Shown here piece after piece: positions 54,252 through 64,000 of a DNA stretch of 64,000 bases (position 1 is the first letter of the stretch; each line of letters starts with the position of its first letter). The notes beneath the pieces were generated by a model, which ran no database searches, was not told the origin of the DNA, and was given only the letters and a program-made list of their open reading frames with translations. The DNA is taken from NCBI GenBank assembly GCA_019916065.1, contig CM034236.1, forward strand, positions 57,750,690 to 57,814,689. The letters are read 5' to 3'. The stretch comes from Vitellaria paradoxa. Its lineage: Eukaryota; Streptophyta; Magnoliopsida; Ericales; Sapotaceae. The translations under genes and the position numbers were made by a program.

Positions 54252-56347
54252 AGAGATGGACTCCTATATTAAATCCAGTACATAAATGTAGGCGTGATAA
54301 ATGTAGCACACATTTAGCAGAGACTATAACCAATCAATGACATTCAGCTCGACATGTCAGGACTGCAATTAACGCTGCAAACATCCAAGAGTTATGATGG
54401 AAATGCAATTCAAAGTGTACTGGCCATTCCAAGAGACACACTCTCTCCTCAATTAAAACAAAATGACATTTATGGCATCTTGCAATTAAGTATGACAGTT
54501 AAAGCATGAAAGATGAGGCCAATAAATGTTAGACAATTAAGTATGACTCGTTCAAGGTGTATTGAATGAGTCCGTGGGTATTCAATGAGTCTATTGATAA
54601 AACCCAAAAGTCACAGAGAAAACCTTTCACTTCACATTAATACACCCTCATAGTGACCTAATTAAAGAAACTCTTGGATTGACAGTAATAAGGAACTAAC
54701 TCATTAAATGTGCAGATACAAAACATATAATTATCTGAACAATGAGAAAAATTAATGCAGTAAGCATGAGAAAATTAGAAGATGGCAGAGAGCCATGCCC
54801 ACTACTGTTCAGTCCCACTCTCTGTGCTGTACACCTATAACTTCTGAAAGCATTAGTGGAGAGGAGCACAACAGTTGTTATTGCCCACTAAAAATTTGTC
54901 AAATTTGTACAATTTGACAAGAGTATCAAAAGTCTCTCTCTCCACTAAATCTACAAGAGAATCAAAGAATCAGAAAATTTCACAAATAATGTTACCATAT
55001 TCTCTGTGTACCCATGTACCAGTCATGTTCACTGTAATTGTACCAACCAATAGGAAACCTCCAGCTAGAAAGTAATTACTAACTGTAATAACAAAATTAC
55101 CACAATAAGTAAAAAAATTTCAGATTTTTCAAATTAATTCAAGTGTGCTGTGAGTCCAGAAACAGCAGGAAGTCAACCAGAAAGACAAAATTGATACTTT
55201 TTTTCAATGACTGTTGCGAGCATGAGAATGGACGCTCGCGGCCACGAACTGCCAGGGAAACAATCTATTTTTTGGAAACAGATTTCACAGACACAGCACA
55301 ATTGCTGCAATTTTTTACAGAAACCACATTTAAAAATACAGTCCAGAACAATATTGACACAATGAAAATTTATTCTTCAATCAAACAATTAAGTCTATGA
55401 AAATTCATGAGTTTCAAAGTAAACAAAATGTGACAATTAAGAGTTAAAGTGCTGGATTCTTCAAAACATATAGGAATTTGATATGTATGAGTATAATTCA
55501 TCAAAGACAAAATGTTAAAGATCTTACAAAAATCTTTGATAAACCCTTAGAAATATGAGTAGCACTTCTAATGACATATTCATTTCATAGATAAGAATCA
55601 TGATTAGCTCAAACGACATCTTGAGACATAGTACTAGTTGTAGTTCTACATTAAAATTTTTCTAGATAATGTCCATATAAAAGTCAAACCAATCGATTAC
55701 CCAACACAAAGTGATGACTTTTCCATTTGGAGAATGTATAAAAGGATGATATTCAAGTAGATGTACACTTTCTTTATCTCTCCATATAAAATGAATTCAA
55801 TAAGTGCAATGTGATAATGGTTTTCAGACATCTTGTTTTAGTCTCGTCCTTTTTTTTTATATATTTATTAAGAGCTCACTCCAACGATGCAATGTAGAGA
55901 CCAAGATGGTAACCCTTTTTATCACTAATATATAAAGGCAATCATAAAAATAAAACTTCCACACTTCCAACTTTGGACAATTGGGATATAAGGTTGTGTG
56001 CTAGTCGATTATAAGTCAATCCAATGTAGACATTACACTAGAAATTCAAGAAATGCACTATCTCAATCGACTATGTGTGCAATATCACATGAGCATGATC
56101 ATAAGACAAATCTGTGCCATCAATAAACCATCTTCAATACAATCTCAACATGCTATGGGATTTAAAGAATTTCACTTGAAATTGACACTTGTCCAAGATT
56201 CAATATACAAACAAATATCAAATGCCAACATACTCCTATTTATCCAAGAATTCCAAAACTTAAAAAGGCACACAATGATCTTATATACTCAATCAAGTTC
56301 ATAGAAATAATTATAAGATCATTTATTCAAGTTTCATTGAGACAAGA
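54252..56347. other. Sirevirus-like non-coding interior
   Basis: AT-rich DNA between the extra ORF and the end of pol. Small open frames here have no family resemblance. Confidence 0.5.
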
Positions 56348-57312
56348 CTATTTAACAACTATAACTCCTAGTGATGAACGAAGATGTTCAAATCTAGAAG
56401 CTTCTAGAGGTTTAGTGAAAATGTCAGCTAGTTGTATATCTGTGGAAATATGCTCAAGTGTCATGACATGTCTCTCAACAAGATCCCTAATGAAGTGATG
56501 TCTTATATCTATGTGCTTGGTGCGTGAGTGTTGGACAGGGTTCTTTGAAATGTTGATTGCACTCAAGTTATCACAGAATAGAGACATGGTACCTTGTTCA
56601 ATCCCATAATCAGAGAGTATTTGTTTCATCCACAAAACTTGAGCACAACAACTCCCAGCTGCTATGTATTCTGCTTCAGCAGTGAAGAGGGAGATGGAAT
56701 TCTGCTTTTTGCTATGCCAAGCTACTAAATTGCTCCCAATGTAGAAACAACCTCCAGAAGTGCTCTTACGATCATGACAACATCTTGCCCAGTCAGCATC
56801 TAAAAAACAAGAAATCTCTGCAGAAGAATCATTAGCAAACCAGATGTCCTGATCTAGAGTCACATTCACATAACGAATGATTCGTTTAACAGCAGTCAAG
56901 TGAGACTCTTTAGGACAAGATTGATACCTAGCACAAATCCCTACACTAAATGCTATGTCTGGACGACTAGTAGTTAAGTACAGGAGACTACCAATCATGC
57001 TTCGGTACAAGGTTTGATCCACACTTTTTACAGATTCATCTCTGTTCAATTTGGTAGATGTGCCCATGCGAGTCCTAGCATGCTTAGTTGTAGAAAGTCC
57101 AAATTTTTTAACCAAATTTCTTGCATACTTGGATTGTGATATGAAAATGCCATCTTTCATTTGTTTAATTTGCAATCCCAAGAAAAAATTAAGTCCTCCC
57201 ATCATGCTCATTTCAAATTGACATTTCATGAGTTCAGCAAATTTTAAGGCATATTTTTCAAATATAGAATCAAAAACAATGTCATCCACATATATTTGAG
57301 CAATAGTGATGT
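56348..57312 (-). pseudogene. Sirevirus-like RT C-terminus and RNase H
   Basis: Begins at the insertion point with ITIAQIYVDDIVFDSI (YVDD at 57281-57292), then MSMMGGLNFFLGLQIKQ, SRPDIAFSVGICARY, DADWARCCHDRKST and HSRTKHIDIRHHFIRD. Its upstream half is at 62275-62862, and target bases gatgt are present at both edges. Both catalytic aspartates remain. Confidence 0.88.
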
Positions 57313-57577
57313 TGTCACAAACAAATTTAGAAATGGCCAAAACGCTCTACCTTCATTAAGTCTAGCAGAGACCATATATATAGATTTACAAGAGAATGAG
57401 AGAATCTATTTCCTCAATCATAGCTGCCTAATAAGGCTAATCAAATCTATCTCCTTAATCATAGCTACCTAAATAAGGCTAATTTACAACCGATTACATG
57501 TACCTACCAAAAATAATATATGGTATATGTTGATTACACGAGTTTTCCAAATATATAATATACAGCACATGCTATTA
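57313..57577 (-). repeat. Nested copia 3' LTR, two 41-bp units
   Basis: Runs tgtcacaaac to tgctatta; internal unit aatcatagct.cctaa...ctcctt present twice. Confidence 0.92.
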
Positions 57578-57583
57578 CCCCCC

Positions 57584-59046
57584 TCAAGTTGGAGCATGCG
57601 GATTTCGAGTGCCTAACTTGCTAAGAAAGAAATCAAATTGTTGTTTCCCCAACGATTTGGTGAAGATGTCAGCCAGTTGAACATGAGTAGGTACATAGCT
57701 TGTAGTGATGATTCCCTTAACAACTTCGTCACATAAAAAATGACAGTCAACCTCAATGTGCTTCGTACGTTCATGAAAAACTAGGTTGGCTGCAATATGC
57801 AAAGCAGCCTGACTATCACAATGAAGCTTCATGGGTCGAGGATGTGCAACACCAAGACATAATAATAATGCTTTTAACCATTTTAGTTCATAAGTAGTTG
57901 TGGCCATGGATCGATACTTTGCCTCTGTTGAGGAACGAGAAACAGTAGGTTGTTTATTGGTCTTCCAAGAAATGGGAGAATTACCAAGTAGAATAAACCA
58001 TTCGGTAAGAGATCGTCGAGTCAAAGGGCAACCTACCCAATCTGAATCACACCAGGCATACAGCTACGGATCACAATCAGCACATAACAAAATTCCTTGA
58101 CCTGGATTACCTTTCAAATAACGTACCACACGAAGTGCCGCATCCCAGTGCTCCTGCACTGGCCGCTGCATAAACTGTGCAAGCATATGCACACTGTAAG
58201 AAAGTTCAGGTCTCATAACTGAAAAATAAATTAATCGGCCAACCAACCTGCGATAACGCTTTGGATCTGGAAGAGGTTTTCCGTTAGCCAAGGGAAGATG
58301 ATGGTTCTGATCTAAAGGAAAACCAACAGGTTTTGCTCCCAACAAACCCACTTCAGAAATAATGTCCAATGTATATTTTCGTTGGCATAGAAAAATACCA
58401 GTGTGATTTCGAGCCACCTCAATCCCCAAAAATATTTTAGAACCGCAAGATCTTTCGTATAAAAACATCTACTCAAATAGACTTTGAAATCCTGAATCGC
58501 AGTACCATCATTTCCCGAAATAATGAGATCATCAACATAGACCAACACATTGAGTTGCAAACAGTCATGTTGTAAGGTAAAAAGAGAGTAGTTTGAGTAT
58601 GATTGATGAAAACCATACCGTTTCAAAGCACCAGCCAGCTTAGCAAACCAGCATCTGGGGGCTTGTTTTAACCCATGCAGCAATTTCCGGAGTCGACAAA
58701 CTTTGCCAGGTGCCTCAGAACAAAAACCGGGAGGCAACGTCATGTAGACTTCTTCCTCAAGGTCACCATGTAAAAATGCATTGTGGACATCCATTTGATG
58801 AAGTTCCCAATTTTTAGCTGCTGCCACTGCAAGGAAAGTGCGAACAGTCACCATTTTGGCTACGGGTGCAAAGGTTTCATTATAGTTCAGTCCTTCAACT
58901 TGATTGTTCCCCAAAATCAAAAGTCTCGCTTTAAATCTCTCAATTGATCCATCAGAGTTATACTTAATTTTATAAACCCACTTGCAACCGATAGCCTTTT
59001 TCCCGAAAGGAAGTGTTTCCACGGTCCAGGTGCCATTATTTTCCAA
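57584..59046 (-). pseudogene. Nested copia reverse transcriptase and RNase H
   Basis: 59046-58312: WVYKIKYNSDGSIERFKARL, FLHGDLEEEVYMTLPPGF and YVDD at 58528-58539. A frame change in 58312-58468 precedes RYTLDI-type text. RNase H at 58024-57584 reads STEAKYRSMATTTYELKWLK and HCDSQAALHIAANLVFHER. Visible catalytic aspartates of RT are kept. Confidence 0.88.
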
Positions 59047-59267
59047 CGCCTGTATTTCTTATTGCATTGCATTTCTCCACCTTTCATCTTTCACAGCCTT
59101 AGCAAAAGTTTGAGGTTCAGTTCCTGCAGTAATAGCTTCCAAATATTTCCGATGTCGTATAGAAAAATTATGATAGTTCACATAATGTGCTATAAGATAG
59201 GGTGTACCTGAAGAGTGCGATTGAGCATATGAACTCATAGAGGGGCTCAATTTACAAATAGTATTTG

Positions 59268-60347
59268 TCACAAAGTCTCGCAAACGTGTGGATGGCACTT
59301 TATTTCGGTGTCCACGGCCCAAAGGCTCCTCATTCTCGACATTTCTTGCACCCCCCTTACTTCATTATTCTTACAACTTGTAGTATCCATGACTTCTTCA
59401 GTCGCAGTATTCTCACATCCCACATTACTAGTCAACACAATATCTCCATTAACCTGTGCGGATTGCTTACTCTCCTGAGACACACAATTTTGTCTCACAA
59501 CACCCACATCACCATCCTCATCCACACCATACCAATCCTCCAGATTACTAGGTCCATCTATATCTTTTGTCAAGTAAGGAAACTCATGCTCACAAAACAC
59601 TACATCCCGTGAAACTAAGAATATACCCAACTCTAGGTCATACACTCTCCAACCCTTTTTGCCGTAAGGATAGCCTACAAAAATGCATCTTCGACTTCGA
59701 CTAATAAATTTGTCTCCTTTGTGCTCTTGATTATGCACATAGCACAAGCATTCAAACACACGCAAATGTCTAAGCAAGGGTGGTTTACCATACAAAATTT
59801 GATTTGGTGTTTTACCATTCAAGACAAATGAGGGTGTTCGATTAATCAAATAGCCAACAGCCAACATGCATTCCCCCTAGAATTCTATAGGAAGGTTGGC
59901 TTGAAAACGCAATGCCCTAGCTACATTAAGTATGTGCCTATGCTTGCGCTCTACCCATCCATTTTGTTGCGGAGTTCCTGTACAAGATGTTTCATGCACA
60001 ATGCCATGTTTATGAAAATAATTATTCATGCATCTAAACTCTGTACCATTATCACTACGTACAACTTTCACCTGTTTGTTAAATTGACGCTCCACCATAG
60101 CAAAGAAATTACACAAACTCATTGACACCTGCTTTTTGTCAATCAATAAATAAATCCCTATTGCCCGTGAAAAATCATCAACAATGGTTAAGAAATATCT
60201 TGCACCACAAAAAGCTGGGGTTCGATAAGGTCCCCATAAATCACAATGAATCAAGTGAAATATTTCTAGAGTTTTGTCACTACTAACAAGAAAACTATCT
60301 CTTGATTGTTTTGCTCTAAGACAAACTTCACATGCTTTATTCCACAA
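59268..60347 (-). pseudogene. Nested copia integrase
   Basis: CEVCLRAKQSRDSF, HCDLWGPYRTPAF (first aspartate), VVRSDNGTEFRC (second) and QQNGWVERKHRHILN (glutamate). A stop at about 59877 interrupts it; the next frame to 59268 continues GYLINRTPSFVLNGKTP. Confidence 0.88.
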
Positions 60348-60422
60348 ACTACTATTTCTGCTAGAACCAGCATTAGGAATCAGTTCTACAACCTTAGACG
60401 ATGGATGTCCCAGCTGCTTGTG

Positions 60423-61850
60423 TCACATATCAAAGGAGCTCTCACAACTAGTCTTCATAGCCGTTGCAGTCACCATCGCACGAAAGCAGTAGAGCCCCTC
60501 CCGTTGCTCACCCGCACCAATCAGCATCCTCGAAGTGCGGTCTTGTATAACACAAAACTTGTTAGTGAACTGAGCCACACAATCTGATTCATCAAGTAGC
60601 TGCGATAAAGAAATCAAACTGCACATAAAACTTGGCACATAAAGAACATTGTTCAATTTCAATTTATTGCTAAGCACCACCGTTCCCTCCTTTGTAGCAG
60701 TAGTTTGCTTCCCATTTGGAAGCCCCACAGGACATGCCATTACATCTCGAACATCATGCAAACATTCCAACCATCCTGTCATGTGATGAGAAGCACCTGA
60801 GTCATTTATCCATTGTGTGGAAGAACACTTACCGGTTAATTTTTCATTTGTTTCCATCTTCGCAGCACTTAAAAGGTTCCTTAATGTTTCTTGCTGCTCA
60901 TTATTAAGCCCAGTAACAGCAGTCTTGTCAAAATACGAGACCACAACATTACCCATTGCTCCTGATGTTGAGGCTTGAACTGCATTTGCCTTGACTTCTC
61001 CTCCACGTCCTCTGCTCTCAGAATTAATAAATTGTTGTCCTCCCTTGTTCTGTCCAGTTCTTTGTCCTATTCCCTGAGGGCGATCTCCCCACCACTCAGG
61101 ATATCCAATTAGCTCAAAACAACTATCAGGTTTATGCCCTGTATGATTGCAATTGCTGCATGTCGTATTTTTGTCTTTTCTTTCACCTCGCCCTCGAGAT
61201 CTCAATCCAGCCTGTACAGCAAAGCTCATTACTTCACCACATTCATCCTTCTCACGAGCAACGGTTCTCACACGCTCCTCTTGCACTAGGATTGAATAAA
61301 CTCTATTTAAACTAGGCAAAGGATCTTGGGCCAGTATATTGGATCTCACTGTTCCATAAAGTGTTTCATCGAGGCCCATGAGACATTGATGAACTTTTTC
61401 TTCTTCACGCTTCTTCTCCAATGCAGATTCGAGTTTGCACTTGCTTAACCCACACTTGCACGTTGGCATCTGTTCGTAATTAGCCAATTCTTCCCATATC
61501 TTCTTCAGCTTTCCATAGTAGGCGACCATACTCAATCCCCTTTGTTTGCACTCGGCAAGTTCAACTTTCAGTTGTTGTACGCGTGGTCCATTGGCTATCG
61601 AGAAGCGTTCTTGTATATCTTCCCAAAGGTCCTGCGCCACCTCCATGTGTGAAATAGTCGAACGTAGTGAAGGTTCAATGGTATTCATAATCCAGGAGAC
61701 CAACAATGAATTATTAGTCCACCAATCTTCAAGATCTGTCGACTTCTCGTCTGGCCGCTTGATAGTTCCATCTATAAAACCAAATTTCTTTCTTGCTCTT
61801 AGCGCAGTCCGCAGAGAACGAGCCCATTCATCATAGTTTTCACCCTTCAA
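60423..61850 (-). CDS. Nested copia gag and protease, open 475 codons
   Basis: Unbroken reading: GENYDEWARSLRTALRA (gag N-terminus), CKCGLSKC segment, zinc knuckle C-SN-C-NHTG-H-KPDS-C followed by FELIGYPEWW, then protease WINDSGASHHMTGW. Protease has ND in place of the usual ID/VD before SGA. The ORF stops at 60423 and pol continues in a shifted frame at 60347. Confidence 0.88.
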   Translation of the reverse strand: MKGENYDEWARSLRTALRARKKFGFIDGTIKRPDEKSTDLEDWWTNNSLLVSWIMNTIEPSLRSTISHMEVAQDLWEDIQERFSIANGPRVQQLKVELAECKQRGLSMVAYYGKLKKIWEELANYEQMPTCKCGLSKCKLESALEKKREEEKVHQCLMGLDETLYGTVRSNILAQDPLPSLNRVYSILVQEERVRTVAREKDECGEVMSFAVQAGLRSRGRGERKDKNTTCSNCNHTGHKPDSCFELIGYPEWWGDRPQGIGQRTGQNKGGQQFINSESRGRGGEVKANAVQASTSGAMGNVVVSYFDKTAVTGLNNEQQETLRNLLSAAKMETNEKLTGKCSSTQWINDSGASHHMTGWLECLHDVRDVMACPVGLPNGKQTTATKEGTVVLSNKLKLNNVLYVPSFMCSLISLSQLLDESDCVAQFTNKFCVIQDRTSRMLIGAGEQREGLYCFRAMVTATAMKTSCESSFDM

Positions 61851-61968
61851 TTAAATCGGTGTTATCAAACTTCCAGGATTATCACTCGATGTAATGTCAT
61901 ACGGTGAAATCGTCTTCCTCTGTATTACTCAATCACTTTTGTTTTCTCCAGCCATGGCTCTGATACCA

Positions 61969-62274
61969 TGTCACAAACAAATTTAGAGATGGCCAAAACG
62001 CTCTGCCTTCATTGAGTCTAGCAGAGACCATATATACAGATTTACAAGAGAATGAGAGAATCTGTTTCCTCAATCATAGCTACCTAATAAGGCTAATCAA
62101 ATATATCTCCTTAATCATAGCTACCTAATAAGGCTAATCAAATCTATCTTCTTAATCATAGCTACCTAAATAAGGCTAATCTACAACTGATTACATGTAC
62201 CTACCAAAAATAATATATGGTATATGCTGATTACACGAGTTTTCCAAATATATAATAAACAACTCATGCTATTA
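61969..62274 (-). repeat. Nested copia 5' LTR, three 41-bp units
   Basis: Same ends as the partner; the 41-bp unit around 62075-62195 is present three times. Confidence 0.92.
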
Positions 62275-63996
62275 GATGTGCTTAGAATCTCTACAAATGA
62301 ACAAGGTTTTATCAACACTCCCCCTAACAAAATTAGACTCAACTAAGAATCTAGTAAGTCTCTCATACCATGCTTTAGGGACTTGTTTTAAATCATGCAA
62401 TGCCTTATTCAAGCGGTAAACATAATTGGGATACTTAACATCAATAAAACCTTTGGGTTGTTCAACAAAAACTTCTTCTTGAATAAAACTATTCAAGAAA
62501 GCACTTTTCACATCCATTTGAAAAAGTTTAAAACTTAAGTAGCAAGAAATAGCTAACAAAATCCGAATAAATTCCAGTCTAGCCATGGGTGCAAATGTTT
62601 CATCAAAGTCAATTCCTTCAATTTGAGGATATCCTTGTGCGAATAATCTAACTTTGTTTCTAACAATGGTGCCAAATTCATCGATTTTGTTTTTGAAAAT
62701 CCATTTGGTCCTTGTAACATTCACATCTTTAGGTCTCGGCACAAGCTGCCAAACATCATTACGAGAGAATTGTTCAAATTGTTCATGCATAGCATTGATC
62801 CAATGAGAATCATGAACAGCTTCTTTGACATTCTTGGGTTCATTGCATGAAGTGTAACACAAGTAAGTTACCTCATTTCAAACTTGTCTTCTAATTTTCA
62901 TAGGGGTAGTTATCTCACCAATGACTTGTGTGGCAGGGTGGTTTAGCTTCACTCTTGATGATGGATTGAGTGTCTTTGATTTATCCTCAGCTTCTTCTTC
63001 CAATGTGTCATCATGATGTTCAATCTCGGGTTCCACATTGCTTTCCTCTACTTTGTTTTGTGTCTCCAATGATGATTCATCCTGAGGAAGCATAGTGAAT
63101 TCTTGCTCTTCTTCAGAAGTATTTTTCCTGCAAGTAGAATTCACACAATCATCATCCACAACAACATTAATAGACTCCATAACAGTAGAATGCTTTAAAT
63201 TAAAGACTCTATATGCCCTGCTGTTAATAGAGTAATCAAGAAAAATGCCTTCATCACATCTAGCATCAAACTTACCTAGAGCTTCTTTGTCACGGTAAAT
63301 GTAACATTTGCTTCCAAAAATATGAAAGTACCTCACATTTGGTTTTCTACGATTCCAAATTTCATAAGGAGTGGCTTTAGTCCCTCTTCTTACAAAAACT
63401 CTATTGCTAATATAGCTTGCCGTATTTAGAGCTTCAGCCCAAAATTTCAAATGAAGTTTTTTGGCATGCAACATGACTCTAGTCATCTCTTGAAGGACCC
63501 TGTTTTTCCTCTCAACAATCCCATTTTGTTAGGGTGTTTTAGGGGCTGAAAATTTATGTAAAATACAACATTGATCACAAAAAACAGAAAATGCAGCATT
63601 CTCAAACTCTTTATCATGATCACTTCTCAATCTAACAATTTTTCCAATTTTGGTTCCTTTTTCATTTTGAAGCCGGATACAAAAAGCTTTAAAAGATTGA
63701 AATGTATCAGATTTTTCCCTCAAAAAGTTTACCCAAGTAAATCTAGAAAAATCATCAACCATTACAAAAATGTATTTCTTTCCTCCCAAACTCTCTGTCC
63801 TTATAGAACCCATCAAATCAACGTGAACCAATTCCAAAACAGAGGAAGTGGCTATTCTATTTGTCTTTTTGTGAATAGCTCTTGTTTGCTTTCCTTTGAG
63901 ACATAGTCCACATACAACTTTCTTGGCTTTGGCAAGTTTCGGCAACCCCTTAACTACCTCTGACTTAGACAACCTTACAAGATCCTTATAATTCAC
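62275..63996 (-). pseudogene. Sirevirus-like integrase and RT N-terminus
   Basis: 63996-63529: zinc-binding CGLCLKGKQTRA and core aspartates in HVDLMGSI and RSDHDKEF. An in-frame stop at about 63529 replaces the first Q of the usual QQNG...ERKNR segment. 63486-62878: integrase C-terminal part and acidic linker. 62862-62275: RT N-terminus (WIFKNKIDEFGTIVRNKVRL, FQMDVKSAFLNS) up to DKTLFICRDSKH at the insertion. Confidence 0.88.
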
Positions 63997-64000
63997 ATGT

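Larger units (their letters stand above)
57313..62274 (-). mobile_element. Complete nested copia retrotransposon
   Basis: LTRs 57313-57577 (265 bp) and 61969-62274 (306 bp) start tgtcacaaacaaatttag; the 41-bp size difference is one extra internal tandem unit. The target duplication gatgt lies at 57308-57312 and 62275-62279. The primer-binding site (plus-strand ggctctgatacca) ends at 61968, right against the LTR, and a polypurine tract (cccccctcaagttgg on plus) begins near 57578. Order on minus is gag, protease, integrase, RT, RNase H. RNase H wording (SRSSTEAKYRSMA, HERTKHIEVDCHF) suggests an Ale/Retrofit-like lineage. Some stops and frame breaks are present. Confidence 0.93.
52149..64000 (-). 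mobile_element. Sirevirus-like copia element, partial, split by another copia
   Basis: The minus-strand pol runs from the window edge (integrase 63996-62878, RT 62862-62275), is interrupted by a complete copia at 57313-62274 and continues (RT/RNase H) at 57307-56348. Downstream are a long non-coding stretch, an extra ORF (54251-53598), a polypurine tract (aaaggaggagat on minus, 53204-53215) and a long LTR ending at 53203. The long LTR, pol type (HSRTKHIDIRHHFIRDLVE) and extra 3' ORF fit Sirevirus/Maximus. The 5' LTR and gag lie beyond the window. Confidence 0.8.

Noticed and set aside
1..64000. A novel multi-gene system or biosynthetic cluster
   Set aside because: All clustered enzymes here (RT, RNase H, integrase, protease, endonuclease) belong to retrotransposons. 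The two host genes show no sign of functional linkage.

Overview
The window is plant nuclear DNA. It has spliced GT-AG introns, AT-rich non-coding DNA full of Ty1/copia, Ty3/gypsy, L1 and RTE LINE, SINE, TRIM and MITE sequence, and host proteins of flowering-plant type. The species cannot be named from the sequence; a TE-rich, probably woody, angiosperm fits. There is no prokaryotic, organellar, rRNA, tRNA or CRISPR sequence.

Only two host genes are supported. The first, on the plus strand, is the 3' part of a Mfd/TRCF-type helicase (homologue of the plastid-predicted ATP-dependent DNA helicase At3g02060). Ten exons between 1224 and 40792 join in frame into 465 C-terminal residues plus a stop (helicase motifs II-VI, TRG region, Mfd C-terminal domain). 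The 5' exons lie before the window. About 1.4 kb of coding sequence is spread over 39.6 kb because four introns (4.5, 11.0, 11.8 and 8.2 kb) are filled with transposons. The second, at 47033-47956, is an intronless DUF716/TMEM45-type membrane protein whose C-rich coding region stands out from its AT-rich surroundings.

Layout. 1-1223: intron with a TRIM-like remnant carrying a LINE and a SINE. 1359-5818: LINE and copia remnants. 7777-18739: copia LTR/leader, two L1 LINEs (one nearly complete), a solo LTR, a Tourist-like MITE and a 397-bp TRIM. 18902-30696: microsatellites, an old plus-strand copia split by a young minus-strand copia (22345-27448), and a TRIM array. 31137-31642: an intron duplication that copied the splice acceptor. 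32457-40690: a gag-only LTR element with a gypsy element at its edge. 40793-46900: intergenic DNA with a degenerate tandem/inverted repeat field ending just before the DUF716 gene. 48600-50000: LINE fragments. 52150-64000: a Sirevirus-like copia element on the minus strand, running off the window, with a second complete copia (57313-62274) inserted in its reverse transcriptase and a plant-transposon-domain ORF between pol and the 3' LTR.

The main biology is a conserved helicase gene kept in frame while its introns absorbed repeated nested insertions. Many junctions can be read directly from target-site duplications. I saw no new enzymatic or defence system. The most unusual items are the multimeric TRIM array, the duplicated splice acceptor, the 19-bp LINE-tail-like insertions, the gag-only LTR element and the extra ORF in the Sirevirus-like element.
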